Source: a virus. Taken from it: 27,473 bases of DNA. The position numbers and the translations under genes are program-made. The notes beneath the pieces were generated by a model. That model was given only the letters and a program-made list of their open reading frames with translations. It was not told the DNA's origin and made no database searches. The number at the start of each line of letters is the position of its first letter. Position 1 is the first letter of the stretch. Location: IMG/VR virus record IMGVR_UViG_3300001450_000090, positions 10,043 through 37,515 of that record; one strand, 5' to 3'. Of this stretch, positions 8,046 to 15,980 are shown in pieces.

Positions 8046-8077
8046 AAAAAATGGCGGCAGACTTTTACCGGTCTGCC
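8046..8077 (-). terminator. Terminator-like hairpin between the lipoprotein gene and uvsX (repeat copy A)
   Basis: The minus-strand RNA forms GGCAGAC (8077-8071), an 8-base loop and GUCUGCC (8062-8056), then GCCA and six U (8051-8046). It could end or attenuate transcription after the lipoprotein gene, just before the uvsX ribosome site. The sequence is nearly repeated at 8216-8249. Confidence 0.65.
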
Positions 8078-8088
8078 AGCGGCTGTTT

Positions 8089-8196
8089 TTACTCTGCTGT
8101 ATCAGCAGAGCTAGCGGTGTCGGCCGCAGTGTCTTCATCCTTGTCGCCGCAAGCCATTAACATGGCCACAGCTAGGATTGGTAGGACTATTCTCAT
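8089..8196 (-). CDS. Very small secreted lipoprotein (35 aa)
   Basis: The ORF begins MRIVLPILAVAMLMAC: a short basic start, a hydrophobic core and a lipobox L-M-A-C16, then G-D at +2/+3. The mature part of 20 residues is acidic and rich in D, A, T and S. The ATG at 8196 follows AAGGAGAGAAG, an excellent ribosome site with correct spacing, so I take it as a real gene despite its length. The product should be lipidated and held in a membrane of a Gram-negative host; D at +3 gives no clear prediction of inner or outer membrane. Phage T5 Llp and similar small lipoproteins block receptors against superinfection, and such a role is possible here but is inference. It sits between ssb and uvsX, flanked by two copies of one hairpin, so it looks like an inserted moron gene. 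Confidence 0.75.
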   Translation of the reverse strand: MRIVLPILAVAMLMACGDKDEDTAADTASSADTAE

Positions 8197-8215
8197 CTTC
8201 TCTCCTTGAATATGG

Positions 8216-8249
8216 GGCAGACTATTTTTTACACCGGTCTGCCATCGGC
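8216..8249 (-). repeat. Repeat copy B of the hairpin element, upstream of the lipoprotein gene
   Basis: The plus strand reads ggcagac (8216-8222), a 14-base loop and gtctgcc (8237-8243), the same 7-bp stem as copy A. The segment ccggtctgccatcggc (8234-8249) matches 8068-8083 at 15 of 16 bases. Each copy stands just before a gene with an AGGAGAG ribosome site. This copy has no U-run after the stem, so it is less likely to terminate. Confidence 0.75.
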
Positions 8250-8269
8250 CCCCACACGAGCTACTTATG

Positions 8270-9043
8270 TTAGTTGCTCATCAGCTCATCGAATGCACGG
8301 TCAACATCGCTCTTACCGCTGGCGGGACCGTACTTTGCCGTTTCAGACGAACGGCTCTCTGCGGAACCATCGTTAGAAAGCTGCTCATCGAGGATGGCAT
8401 TTACCTGTGCTGGGCTGAGACGATCCCAAAGGGAGTCAAAGTCCGGCATGCGATCAAGAAGGGCAGGGATCGCTTCAGGGTCGCCTAACAAAGTAGACGT
8501 GTTTCGACGCATCTTAAGACTTGTCTGGGGATAGGCACCCGGTTTAGTGGGCTTTGTGTATGTCAGAGTAATGTCGGTGCCTTCATCAGCATCTGTGATG
8601 TCGCCATACTCTGGGTCGAGGATGTATCCAAGAAGCAATTCGTATGCAGTCTTACCGTAGCCGTATACTTTAATCCCTTCGTCCTCGCGACCACGAACTA
8701 CAACCGGTGAGAAGTAGCGGGTGCGAACGAAAAGGGACTTGGCGAGCTTCTTGCTCTCCTCGTCGTTGTTGTCAACTCCCTCTCGCCATAGCGAGGAAGC
8801 AAATTCACAAATTGGGCAGCCCTCTCCAAAGTTGCGCTTTGGACAAAGCACGCCGCCCTTGTGATTTCCCACGTTGTAGTGGAAAAACATTTCCTTCAAC
8901 GGATCGCCGTCGTTGCTCGGCACAATCCGAATATCGGTGTCGCCCTCGTCGGGCCTGAACCAGACGGAATTTCCTCCGTCCTTGTTTCCTTCTCCGCGAA
9001 GGGATGCGAGCTTACGTCGCATAAGTTCCATGTCAATTGTCAT
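8270..9043 (-). CDS. Single-stranded DNA-binding protein, T4 gp32-like
   Basis: This coats single-stranded DNA at the fork and in recombination. Basic N-terminal residues (ELMRRKLASLRGEG) match the cooperative self-association end of gp32. The structural zinc site is complete: H61, C67, C76 and C79 (NHKGGVLC...GEGCPIC; T4 has H64, C77, C87, C90). The OB-fold core follows, with aromatic FVRTRYFSPVVV and YGYGKTAYELLLG. The C-terminal tail (VDRAFDELMSN) is acidic, as needed for partner proteins. The 257 aa is a little shorter than T4 gp32 (301). The ATG follows AAAAAGGAGAAATAGATA, behind one or two promoter elements. It is the first gene of the ssb, lipoprotein, uvsX unit. Confidence 0.9.
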   Translation of the reverse strand: MTIDMELMRRKLASLRGEGNKDGGNSVWFRPDEGDTDIRIVPSNDGDPLKEMFFHYNVGNHKGGVLCPKRNFGEGCPICEFASSLWREGVDNNDEESKKLAKSLFVRTRYFSPVVVRGREDEGIKVYGYGKTAYELLLGYILDPEYGDITDADEGTDITLTYTKPTKPGAYPQTSLKMRRNTSTLLGDPEAIPALLDRMPDFDSLWDRLSPAQVNAILDEQLSNDGSAESRSSETAKYGPASGKSDVDRAFDELMSN

Positions 9044-9078
9044 TATCTATTTCTCCTTTTTGTTTTTAGATAAAATAT

Positions 9079-9087
9079 AGTATACCA
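9079..9087 (-). promoter_or_regulatory. Extended -10 element upstream of ssb
   Basis: The minus strand reads TGGTATACT (9087-9079), a TGn-TATACT extended -10 motif. No good -35 is found 16-18 bases upstream. It would start RNA about 30 bases before the ssb ATG, so it may act as a second start beside the TTGACA promoter. Confidence 0.45.
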
Positions 9088-9104
9088 AGCGTTCCTTAGT
9101 ATCT

Positions 9105-9133
9105 AATGTAACACACTCAACTTAGCCTGTCAA
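9105..9133 (-). promoter_or_regulatory. Sigma-70-like promoter upstream of ssb
   Basis: TTGACA (9133-9128) is followed by a 17-base spacer and TACATT (9110-9105), a perfect -35 with a 4 of 6 -10. The TGA stop of the FtsZ-like gene (9132-9130) falls within the -35 box, the same arrangement as at the helicase promoter. Confidence 0.6.
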
Positions 9134-9972
9134 GTGTTTTCTTGTATTGCGTTAGTTCTGGCAACGCAAAAGCCAAAGTCTCTGCCCGAAGGCGTCTCGT
9201 AAATAGCATACGATACATTTCTGAAAGCATTTCTCGGCTTTTCTTTAAGAATGTCAACGTATCGCTTGTGTAGTGAGCCATCTTTAGCAAGTTTTTCCTC
9301 ATTTATACATAAATAATAGCACACCTCGCGGGGGATGTCAAGCTCAAAGAACCACTTTTCTTGAAGTTTCTGCATATCGACCATACCCATCGTTCTAATA
9401 CGACAAACTTCAGATGGGGTTGTGGTTATTCCGATTTCAGGCTCGTTGTGATCAAAGTAATTTATGTAGTGTGCACTGGATTGGATCAATGAGTTAAGGG
9501 CACCATAATATTGTTTGACCGGCACGTTCTGAAGGGTCTCTTCCATCTTCAGATTAGATATCAATGTCATGCTGTTTAATAGTCCAGAACGAGCGTACTG
9601 CTGGAGTATACCAAAGGCGGCGTTCTCCATCAATCGAGGGATCCCAGATAGAAGTTCTATGTCTGGCTTGATATAAAACAAATCTACCTTCTTTCCCTGC
9701 AGTTGTTCCAAAACACCCAAAGAATAGTTTGAACTCATGGTGGAACCGATTACGAAGAATTGTACGTGTTCATCTACGTTCTCAAAAAACTTAGATAGAT
9801 CTGGAATGTCGCTTTCACAGGCCTCGGGTGTCTCCGCAGTCTTCAGCTTGAACTTGTACTTAGACGTACGCTTTACTTTGTCATTAATGCAAAATACATT
9901 ATACTGCGGCATTTCCTTAAACAATTCTGCAATATTAGATGCGCCGGTGCCCAAGCCAACAATCGTGATCAT
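9130..9972 (-). CDS. Divergent FtsZ/tubulin-fold-like protein with altered nucleotide loops
   Basis: No close family is recalled, but the plan resembles FtsZ. Residues 3-17 TIVGLGTGASNIAEL align with the FtsZ opening VIGVGGGGGNAVN. FFVIGSTMSSNYSLGVL (about 72-88) stands where FtsZ has its GGGTGTG loop. YIKPDIELLSGIPRL, then AAFGILQQYARSGLLNSMTLISN (100-140) copies the FtsZ stretch TKPF..EG..R...AE.GI..L....DS...IPN. The glycine-rich loop is degraded and the catalytic NxDxxD (T7 loop) is not found; TTTPSEVCRIRTMG stands near that place. So GTP hydrolysis by the usual mechanism is doubtful. The start ATG overlaps the polymerase stop as ATGA, so it is coupled to the polymerase gene, and it precedes ssb. 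A Rossmann-fold enzyme unrelated to FtsZ is the main alternative. Confidence 0.5.
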   Translation of the reverse strand: MITIVGLGTGASNIAELFKEMPQYNVFCINDKVKRTSKYKFKLKTAETPEACESDIPDLSKFFENVDEHVQFFVIGSTMSSNYSLGVLEQLQGKKVDLFYIKPDIELLSGIPRLMENAAFGILQQYARSGLLNSMTLISNLKMEETLQNVPVKQYYGALNSLIQSSAHYINYFDHNEPEIGITTTPSEVCRIRTMGMVDMQKLQEKWFFELDIPREVCYYLCINEEKLAKDGSLHKRYVDILKEKPRNAFRNVSYAIYETPSGRDFGFCVARTNAIQENT

Positions 9973-11144
9973 ACCTTTAATTCCTCAAGTTCCAGATAGT
10001 TCTTTCCAGCTTGGATGTTTGTCTTAAAATCATCAGTTTCAAAAATATCTTTCATCTTTATTAGTAACTCTCGTTCTTCGTCGCAAAAATCTATGACAAC
10101 CTCATCGTGAACAATGTGAGAAATAAACGACTTCTTCCCTTGAAGAAACTTGTCGATCTCAACTGCTCGGGTCAGCACGCGGTCAGACGTTGTGCTTTGA
10201 ATCAAGTAGTTGAGTGCTCGGCGTTCGTCCACCTTGATCTTTCGGTTGTACGGAGTACTAATATACTCCCCATCGTACCACTTGTCAAGCACTTTTTTAC
10301 GATCATAGTATTTTGTTTTAATCGCATCTGATTCTGGGTTGTAAAGCCATCCAAAAAACAGGGTCTTAGCTGTATCGCGATCCACATCGTTGTTAAATAA
10401 GTTCTTTACATTCCAATCGTGTATGTCGACATCAGGTTGATCATGGCCACACAACTGCAGCAGTGTTCTAACCTCTGCACCGTTATAATCCAATGACACA
10501 AACCAGTCGTTGTGCGGTTTCACAAGCTTCCGAAATTCTTTCTTCAGAGTAAGTATCGGAAACGAATTTCGGTGTGTTGTTAGGCGCCCTGTGACCGTAC
10601 CAAAAAGATTGTAATCAATGTAGTATTGCTTTCTCATAAGCTCGTTGGCCTTGTGGCGGCCGGCCGTAGTATGGTACAGTTCCCTACACCCTTCCTTACT
10701 AAGCTTGAGATCCTGATATCTGATCTTATGGATCAGTTTTTGAAAGCTGCTAAGTAGCTCATAATTCTCTGGGCGCTCTCGGGTATCAAATACATGTTCC
10801 GTAATCTTGTTCTTGACCTCACACATATCCTCTAAGAAGGATGACGGTACTAAATCAAAAAAGCAGTGCTCGCGTAAGTCTATCTTACCGATCTCAAAGG
10901 CGCGACGATAGGCAACCAATCGTTTGCGGCACCGTTCCCAGTCATCCTTCAAAGAATCGGGGCAGCTTTGTTCCAGCGAAGCGCCGCTAGCATACAGCCA
11001 CGCATATTCAATATTGGACTCGTTGATAGAACCGGTATATCTCCATGTTCTCGTCAGGCTCTGTGGGATCTTGTCGAAGTGTAAGTTACCATCTACATAT
11101 ACACCCACGCACTCGCTTTTGTCGTCAAGAGTCTGAAAATACAC
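9969..11144 (-). CDS. Family A DNA polymerase, polymerase domain only
   Basis: This is the phage replicase. Polymerase signatures are complete: TVTGRLTT (R187, as R668 of E. coli Pol I), motif A SLDYNGAEVRTL with D219 and E224, motif B DRDTAKTLFFGWLYN with R256, K260, F264 and Y268 (R754, K758, F762, Y766), LIQSTTSDR, and motif C IVHDEVVID with H346-D347-E348. At 391 aa there is no room for a 3'-5' exonuclease; residues 1-150 show none of its DxE motifs and are probably thumb or unknown. Rhodothermus phage RM378 also has polymerase and exonuclease on separate genes, as I recall. The start is GTG at 11144, directly after a TAA stop (TAAGTG), with GGGAGGG just upstream. The polymerase family is secure. 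Confidence 0.92.
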   Translation of the reverse strand: MYFQTLDDKSECVGVYVDGNLHFDKIPQSLTRTWRYTGSINESNIEYAWLYASGASLEQSCPDSLKDDWERCRKRLVAYRRAFEIGKIDLREHCFFDLVPSSFLEDMCEVKNKITEHVFDTRERPENYELLSSFQKLIHKIRYQDLKLSKEGCRELYHTTAGRHKANELMRKQYYIDYNLFGTVTGRLTTHRNSFPILTLKKEFRKLVKPHNDWFVSLDYNGAEVRTLLQLCGHDQPDVDIHDWNVKNLFNNDVDRDTAKTLFFGWLYNPESDAIKTKYYDRKKVLDKWYDGEYISTPYNRKIKVDERRALNYLIQSTTSDRVLTRAVEIDKFLQGKKSFISHIVHDEVVIDFCDEERELLIKMKDIFETDDFKTNIQAGKNYLELEELKV

Positions 11145-12437
11145 TTATCCCTCCCGTGGGATTTGTCCGTATGCCGCCCATGTTTGGGTCGACGCGGCTT
11201 CAACTTCTTTCTCGGCGTCAGAAAGTTTCTGCCAGTTACTATAATAGCTCAAAGAGCCAGCATAGTCAAATGTTTTATTTAAAATTATTTCAAATCTGCC
11301 GATGGCCAACGACCGGTTCCGGCTGCGGGTCAACTCTATCACATCATCGATAAGCAATTGGCGCTCGTTTTCAGTATGAGTGCTCTCTTCTTCTTCAAAG
11401 CGTATTTTACAATATAAGGATAAGAAATGGCTATCTTTATAGAACTCTTTTAACTTCTTTGGGCTGCCATATTTATTTGGAAGCCTTTGCTTAGTCAGTA
11501 CAACACCATTACATTCTTCGGCATACATGATTACTGCCGGCGTGCTTTTGTTATACATGTTATAAAGCTGAGTGGCGAAAGTTTTGGAGGAGCGAGAGGA
11601 CACCGCTTGATAGCACTGTGTAAGGATGTCATCCGTACTATTCATATCATAAGCGGCCGCATACCGTACCATAGCCGGGGCGCCAATGTCCGCCACCAAG
11701 CGCCATGGAATCATTTTGTCGATCATGAAGCCATACGTGGCTGCTGTGTTGACAAAAAAATCCCAGTTTTTGCTTTTAAGAAATTGCGACACTTTTACTT
11801 CATCATCGGAAGCGTTTAAATCGGCTATCTCTATTACCAGTCCGGATACATTAATCGGGCACCGGCGACTTTTAACAAACCCGGCGTAAGTTATGGGCGA
11901 CGATAAGCCGGTCAATCTTGCTGCTTCAGTAATTTCGTTTTCAAATTGATCAAAGTTCTCTAATGGTTTTAGCGGATCTGAATTAACATTGGCTTTGAAA
12001 AGGGCTAAGTACCTAACCATATATTGTTGATATTTGAGAATGGGATTCTCAAAAGCACGATATGCTTTCAATCTAGATAAGAAAGGATCGTTGATGTTAA
12101 TCTTGCCTTCCATGGCACACTTTTCAAACTGCGCTGCCATGGCATTAAAGGCATCCACTACAAAATTTATGGCGCGCAAGTTCTTTTCTTGTGATTGTGC
12201 GGCCGAAATAGTTTTAAGGTGGCGTTGCTGGCGCGGCTTTGACATTGCAATTGGTACGAATTTACGATTAACGCGGCCATAGAGAAGTTTTTCTGCTAAA
12301 AAATCCGTCATAGCTTTGGCCGGCGGATTAGTAGTGCCGCTAGTTTGGGGGAGGCCGGCCTCTCGTGCATAGATCAGGCGCTTGTTAAACAACTGACGGG
12401 CGCCCTCGGCGTTAGCTTTTACATATTTTTCTGACAT
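11145..12437 (-). CDS. Protein of unknown function, probably virion-associated
   Basis: I do not recognise a named family in these 430 aa. The sequence is helix-rich and soluble-looking, with no signal peptide or membrane segment. Notable stretches are a basic N-terminal part (YGRVNRKFVPIAMSKPRQQR), VSGLVIEIADLNASDDE, and NTAATYGFMIDKMIPWRLVADIGAPAM, which looks like a conserved core. It lies between the baseplate hub gene (26-base gap) and the polymerase (stop TAA touching the GTG start). The ATG follows AAGGAGCCACAAT. Its place at the end of the baseplate series suggests a tail or baseplate part, but a link to replication cannot be excluded from position. Confidence 0.6.
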   Translation of the reverse strand: MSEKYVKANAEGARQLFNKRLIYAREAGLPQTSGTTNPPAKAMTDFLAEKLLYGRVNRKFVPIAMSKPRQQRHLKTISAAQSQEKNLRAINFVVDAFNAMAAQFEKCAMEGKININDPFLSRLKAYRAFENPILKYQQYMVRYLALFKANVNSDPLKPLENFDQFENEITEAARLTGLSSPITYAGFVKSRRCPINVSGLVIEIADLNASDDEVKVSQFLKSKNWDFFVNTAATYGFMIDKMIPWRLVADIGAPAMVRYAAAYDMNSTDDILTQCYQAVSSRSSKTFATQLYNMYNKSTPAVIMYAEECNGVVLTKQRLPNKYGSPKKLKEFYKDSHFLSLYCKIRFEEEESTHTENERQLLIDDVIELTRSRNRSLAIGRFEIILNKTFDYAGSLSYYSNWQKLSDAEKEVEAASTQTWAAYGQIPREG

Positions 12438-12463
12438 ATTGTGGCTCCTTGCAAATAACTACT

Positions 12464-15400
12464 CTACGATGGCTTTTTGGTTCCGTCGTCTTTTTCTTTT
12501 TTGTCGTTGATTCCGAAGGGATCATAACTCATTATCATATCTCCAATCCCAAGGCTGGCCAGAAGGCCTTGATCCATCGCAGCAGTCTTGCGCTCGCCAC
12601 CGCCGCTATAACATTTCCCTTTCTTTTCTTTCGGCTTCTCGTCTGCTTTACCTTTTTCCTCTATGTTTTTCTCTACTTCAGCAACCCACTTAGCTGATAT
12701 CTCGGTTTCTGCAATGCCGGGGCCTATAGTGTGTGACGACCGAATAATCATATAGTAACCCCCAACGCCCATCCGTGTCAAGTCTGTTGATGAGGCGCCC
12801 GGATCAAACCCGCGGGGCTCAACGTAAATGTAGCTACCCGGATATGCATTGACATCTAAATATGTCTTAATCTTCGCGTCATAGAGAACTCGAAGCTGTG
12901 CAAGACCGTCGTAACCCTCTTGTTCAAAACGAACCTCGGCTAAGCCGGGAGAGTCTGTTTTTTCTAACTGAATAGTCTTCACGATTCCCCGGTCTTTGCC
13001 GATCTGATAGTGCCATAAACCTCTGTCATGATCGCCTAATATCTCTACACCTTCACTATCATAGCATTTGTGTTTCTTGCCACCTTTACAGCCGGTCATT
13101 AAATCTGTTGGCTGTGTTCGGGCGGCGTAGAAGACCATGAAATGGGTTTCATCTTTCACATCTTTGCTGGACACTGGAGAGCCCCTTTCGCCGAAGACGT
13201 CTAAGACCGGCAGTTGTTCTCCACTATAATTTGTGATATCTAAACGTGATGCGGACCCCATAGCTGCTGTGATATTGTCTAAGGGTGCTTTCTTTTTATA
13301 GGAAGTGATCGCAGCTTGGCCAAGGCGTGTCTTTTGTTTTGCCCGGTTGCCATAGCACGTGTCATTGTTCAAAAAGTCGGAGAGGAGTTGCGTGAAAAAA
13401 TCATTTAAGAATTTAGGCAACGAGTAAGCCTGTCGGTCTGTCTTTAATACTTTGGTTGTTAAAAATTCCATGAAATATTTTGCTGAAATGGGCACATCAC
13501 CTAAATTAACAAAGGCGGATTCCACGACCTTGCCTTTCTTGTTAGCGTTGAGCAGTTCCAACGGGCCCAAGGTTAATCGGTACTTAGCAAAGTTTTCTGC
13601 GTATCTTGTATAATCGCGAACCTCTTCTAGCAAGAACTCTTTATATTCTTCGTCTTTCATTTTGTCCATATTTTTAATTTTGTCTGGTAGGCCGGAGAGA
13701 GTTTCGCCGATGCATTGCAAGATCACGTCCATCAGATCAGAAACCCAGAAAAAAGTAACTGTTTGAAGGGGGTTTAAAGCAGCTTCAACTTGGCTGGGTG
13801 TCGGTACCGTTCCGGTAGAGCCGGACTTGGCCTTAGTATCGTCTCCGGGGTCCGTGGGATCGGTTGTTTTCTTTTTGTCTGATGTGGCCTCGGCGACACC
13901 CTTGTCCACCTGCTCATTGATCGACCGTGCTACGGCGCCTGAGCCGGCGCCTCCTGCTTCGGCCGTTTTTACACTGTCAACAAACTTTTTAACCAGCGCT
14001 GGGTCGACTTGCTTAATGGGACCTCCTTGCCTATATTTCGATAAATCTTCAATCGGTATCTCCATAAACCTCATTTTTTTATTCTTTAACATGCTTTTCA
14101 TAAGGTAGCGAAAGTTCTTTATCTTTTCCTCTTCGATTTCTTTGGCAGCGGATTCGGAGTTCTTTATTTCATTAACCTCTTTGCTGTCGCAGTCTTCACT
14201 TAGTTTTTTATATCTAACTTTACGAGCTACTTGCTTAATGACTACTTCAGGATTAGTGAAAATGTTAAAGCTCGGGTTATCAAAAAAGTCTTCCACATAC
14301 GCAAAATAGTTTAAAGTAAATTTAACGCGGCCCATCTCATCAATATCAAAAGTATGCACAGTGGGAGTAAGACTCAGAGTGATACACGAATCATAAACTG
14401 CATCTAAAATATTAGGAGTAATTCGGCCGCCGGTTGTGGCCGCCCACGTACCGCGGGATGTTTTGGTAGTTTTGGCAGAAGGGTTTGCCCACCCCAGCAC
14501 AGCCTTTAAGCGAAAAGTAAGCTTGTCCATATTTTTTTGGACGACCTCTCTTTGTTGGGGGTTTATTTTATTCATATCTCGGGTGGCGCCGTCAGGATCC
14601 CATGTCTTCATTGCTAAGTCAATATAGCGATAAGGTACTGGGCTTCCCGGTGGTGCATACGGTCCGTTCTTAGAAGGGTCAACGGTGCCGTTTCTATCCC
14701 TTAGCAATTCGGAAAAGTTATTCGCATGAATCACCAATTTGGCTCTAATGCTTTTCTTGATAGACTGAGGATTATTTCCCTCGTACGTACAATTGAAGCT
14801 TGATATGCCAACCCCGTGGCCGCGGTTTGCTTTGTTGGTAAGCAAATCTTTAGCGTCTTCTGTGCTATAATGTGAATCAAATTTGACCTCTACTTGCCTT
14901 TCATTTTTGCCATTGTCGTCAGCTACCACTTTATAAAGTCGAATCATCGGCTGTAGTGAACTAAGAGCTGCGGTTGGCATATCAAAGAACTCTTCCTTGT
15001 GCGCATTTTGTGTTAACTTGTTGATGAGCCCAAAGGGATCCCCCTGTAATTGCACGCATGCATTGCCGGCGGCTGTGTTATCGGGCTTTTTCTTTGGTAC
15101 GGTAACCTCAAGGCTCTTTTTAACTTGCGACAAGATTGAAATATTGGACAATAAGAAGCATTGTTCTTTAAACTTGATATTGTCGACGCGTGTGTATGCG
15201 GCGATTTCTTTGAGGGCTTGAGTTGAGCCAGACAAAAAATTTGTTTCGTCCGCTTTGCTCATTCCGCCCCATGTGCCTGTGTTGTCATCTCGTATTTTGG
15301 CAATGACTACTTGGCTGTACTGCTGAGCGAACTGAGCCTGTACGTGGCCGGCTATCCATTTCTTGTAAGCCTCCTCACTGAACGCATTAGGGTCGCATGG

Positions 15401-15979
15401 GTTAAATCCAGCCTCATCTGGAATGGCGCCTCTCCCGTATGAATCAGCGCCGATGCCGGCTGTATCCTTCTTCCAGATTGCTTCGATAAGATCGTATTTA
15501 GGTGAGCCTTCCTCAAATTGTGCCTGCAAATTTTCCCATGCATTCGCATCGTTTGCAACTTCGCTGGTCTTGCCGAGAAGCTCAATCAATGATTTCGATG
15601 AGCAGCCGCCATACACCTGCCCGGGCGACAACTGGGCGCCAATGCCTTTTGTAATTTTTGTGTGGAGTTCACGGCCCATGGCGGTACCGTCTTCCGCGTC
15701 GGTTTTGATGAGGCCTTCCACCCAGCCTACGTCCCTGTATACGTACTCCGCATAGGAGGTATGATCTTCATCGTCGTAGTCATCGTCGTATTTAGGTATC
15801 GGGGCTTCTTCGTCGGCAGTATACTGAGCAAATATATACTCCCCCTTAGCCACGATTTCGTTTTGTATCGGACTGCTGAGGGCAGCATAGGCTTTGTCTG
15901 AGTCATTTTTTTTCGCTTTTTGAAACCGGGATGCATGGCCAAGCACGTGCTCAAGGAATTTTTTAGCGTTTTTAGCCAT
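12464..15979 (-). CDS. Large baseplate hub protein (gp27/gpD-like C-terminal part)
   Basis: At 1171 aa this is the biggest protein in the window. The N-terminal part has an acidic patch (residues about 56-73). A Lys/Pro/Thr/Gly-rich linker lies near 670-725 (DKKKTTDPTDPGDDTKAKSG). The C-terminal part, about 985-1100, has the hub pattern seen in gp27/late-control-D-type proteins: LWHYQIGKDRGIVKTIQLEK, then VNAYPGSYIYVEPRGFDPG, then GVGGYYMIIRSSHTIGPGIAETEI. T4 gp27 has only 391 residues, so much extra mass is present. It directly follows the LysM wedge gene, whose end carries its AGGAG site. A hub forms the centre of the baseplate and the start of the tube. The hub role is fairly likely; the function of the first 900 residues is unknown. 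Confidence 0.7.
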   Translation of the reverse strand: MAKNAKKFLEHVLGHASRFQKAKKNDSDKAYAALSSPIQNEIVAKGEYIFAQYTADEEAPIPKYDDDYDDEDHTSYAEYVYRDVGWVEGLIKTDAEDGTAMGRELHTKITKGIGAQLSPGQVYGGCSSKSLIELLGKTSEVANDANAWENLQAQFEEGSPKYDLIEAIWKKDTAGIGADSYGRGAIPDEAGFNPCDPNAFSEEAYKKWIAGHVQAQFAQQYSQVVIAKIRDDNTGTWGGMSKADETNFLSGSTQALKEIAAYTRVDNIKFKEQCFLLSNISILSQVKKSLEVTVPKKKPDNTAAGNACVQLQGDPFGLINKLTQNAHKEEFFDMPTAALSSLQPMIRLYKVVADDNGKNERQVEVKFDSHYSTEDAKDLLTNKANRGHGVGISSFNCTYEGNNPQSIKKSIRAKLVIHANNFSELLRDRNGTVDPSKNGPYAPPGSPVPYRYIDLAMKTWDPDGATRDMNKINPQQREVVQKNMDKLTFRLKAVLGWANPSAKTTKTSRGTWAATTGGRITPNILDAVYDSCITLSLTPTVHTFDIDEMGRVKFTLNYFAYVEDFFDNPSFNIFTNPEVVIKQVARKVRYKKLSEDCDSKEVNEIKNSESAAKEIEEEKIKNFRYLMKSMLKNKKMRFMEIPIEDLSKYRQGGPIKQVDPALVKKFVDSVKTAEAGGAGSGAVARSINEQVDKGVAEATSDKKKTTDPTDPGDDTKAKSGSTGTVPTPSQVEAALNPLQTVTFFWVSDLMDVILQCIGETLSGLPDKIKNMDKMKDEEYKEFLLEEVRDYTRYAENFAKYRLTLGPLELLNANKKGKVVESAFVNLGDVPISAKYFMEFLTTKVLKTDRQAYSLPKFLNDFFTQLLSDFLNNDTCYGNRAKQKTRLGQAAITSYKKKAPLDNITAAMGSASRLDITNYSGEQLPVLDVFGERGSPVSSKDVKDETHFMVFYAARTQPTDLMTGCKGGKKHKCYDSEGVEILGDHDRGLWHYQIGKDRGIVKTIQLEKTDSPGLAEVRFEQEGYDGLAQLRVLYDAKIKTYLDVNAYPGSYIYVEPRGFDPGASSTDLTRMGVGGYYMIIRSSHTIGPGIAETEISAKWVAEVEKNIEEKGKADEKPKEKKGKCYSGGGERKTAAMDQGLLASLGIGDMIMSYDPFGINDKKEKDDGTKKPS

Positions 15980-15980
15980 G

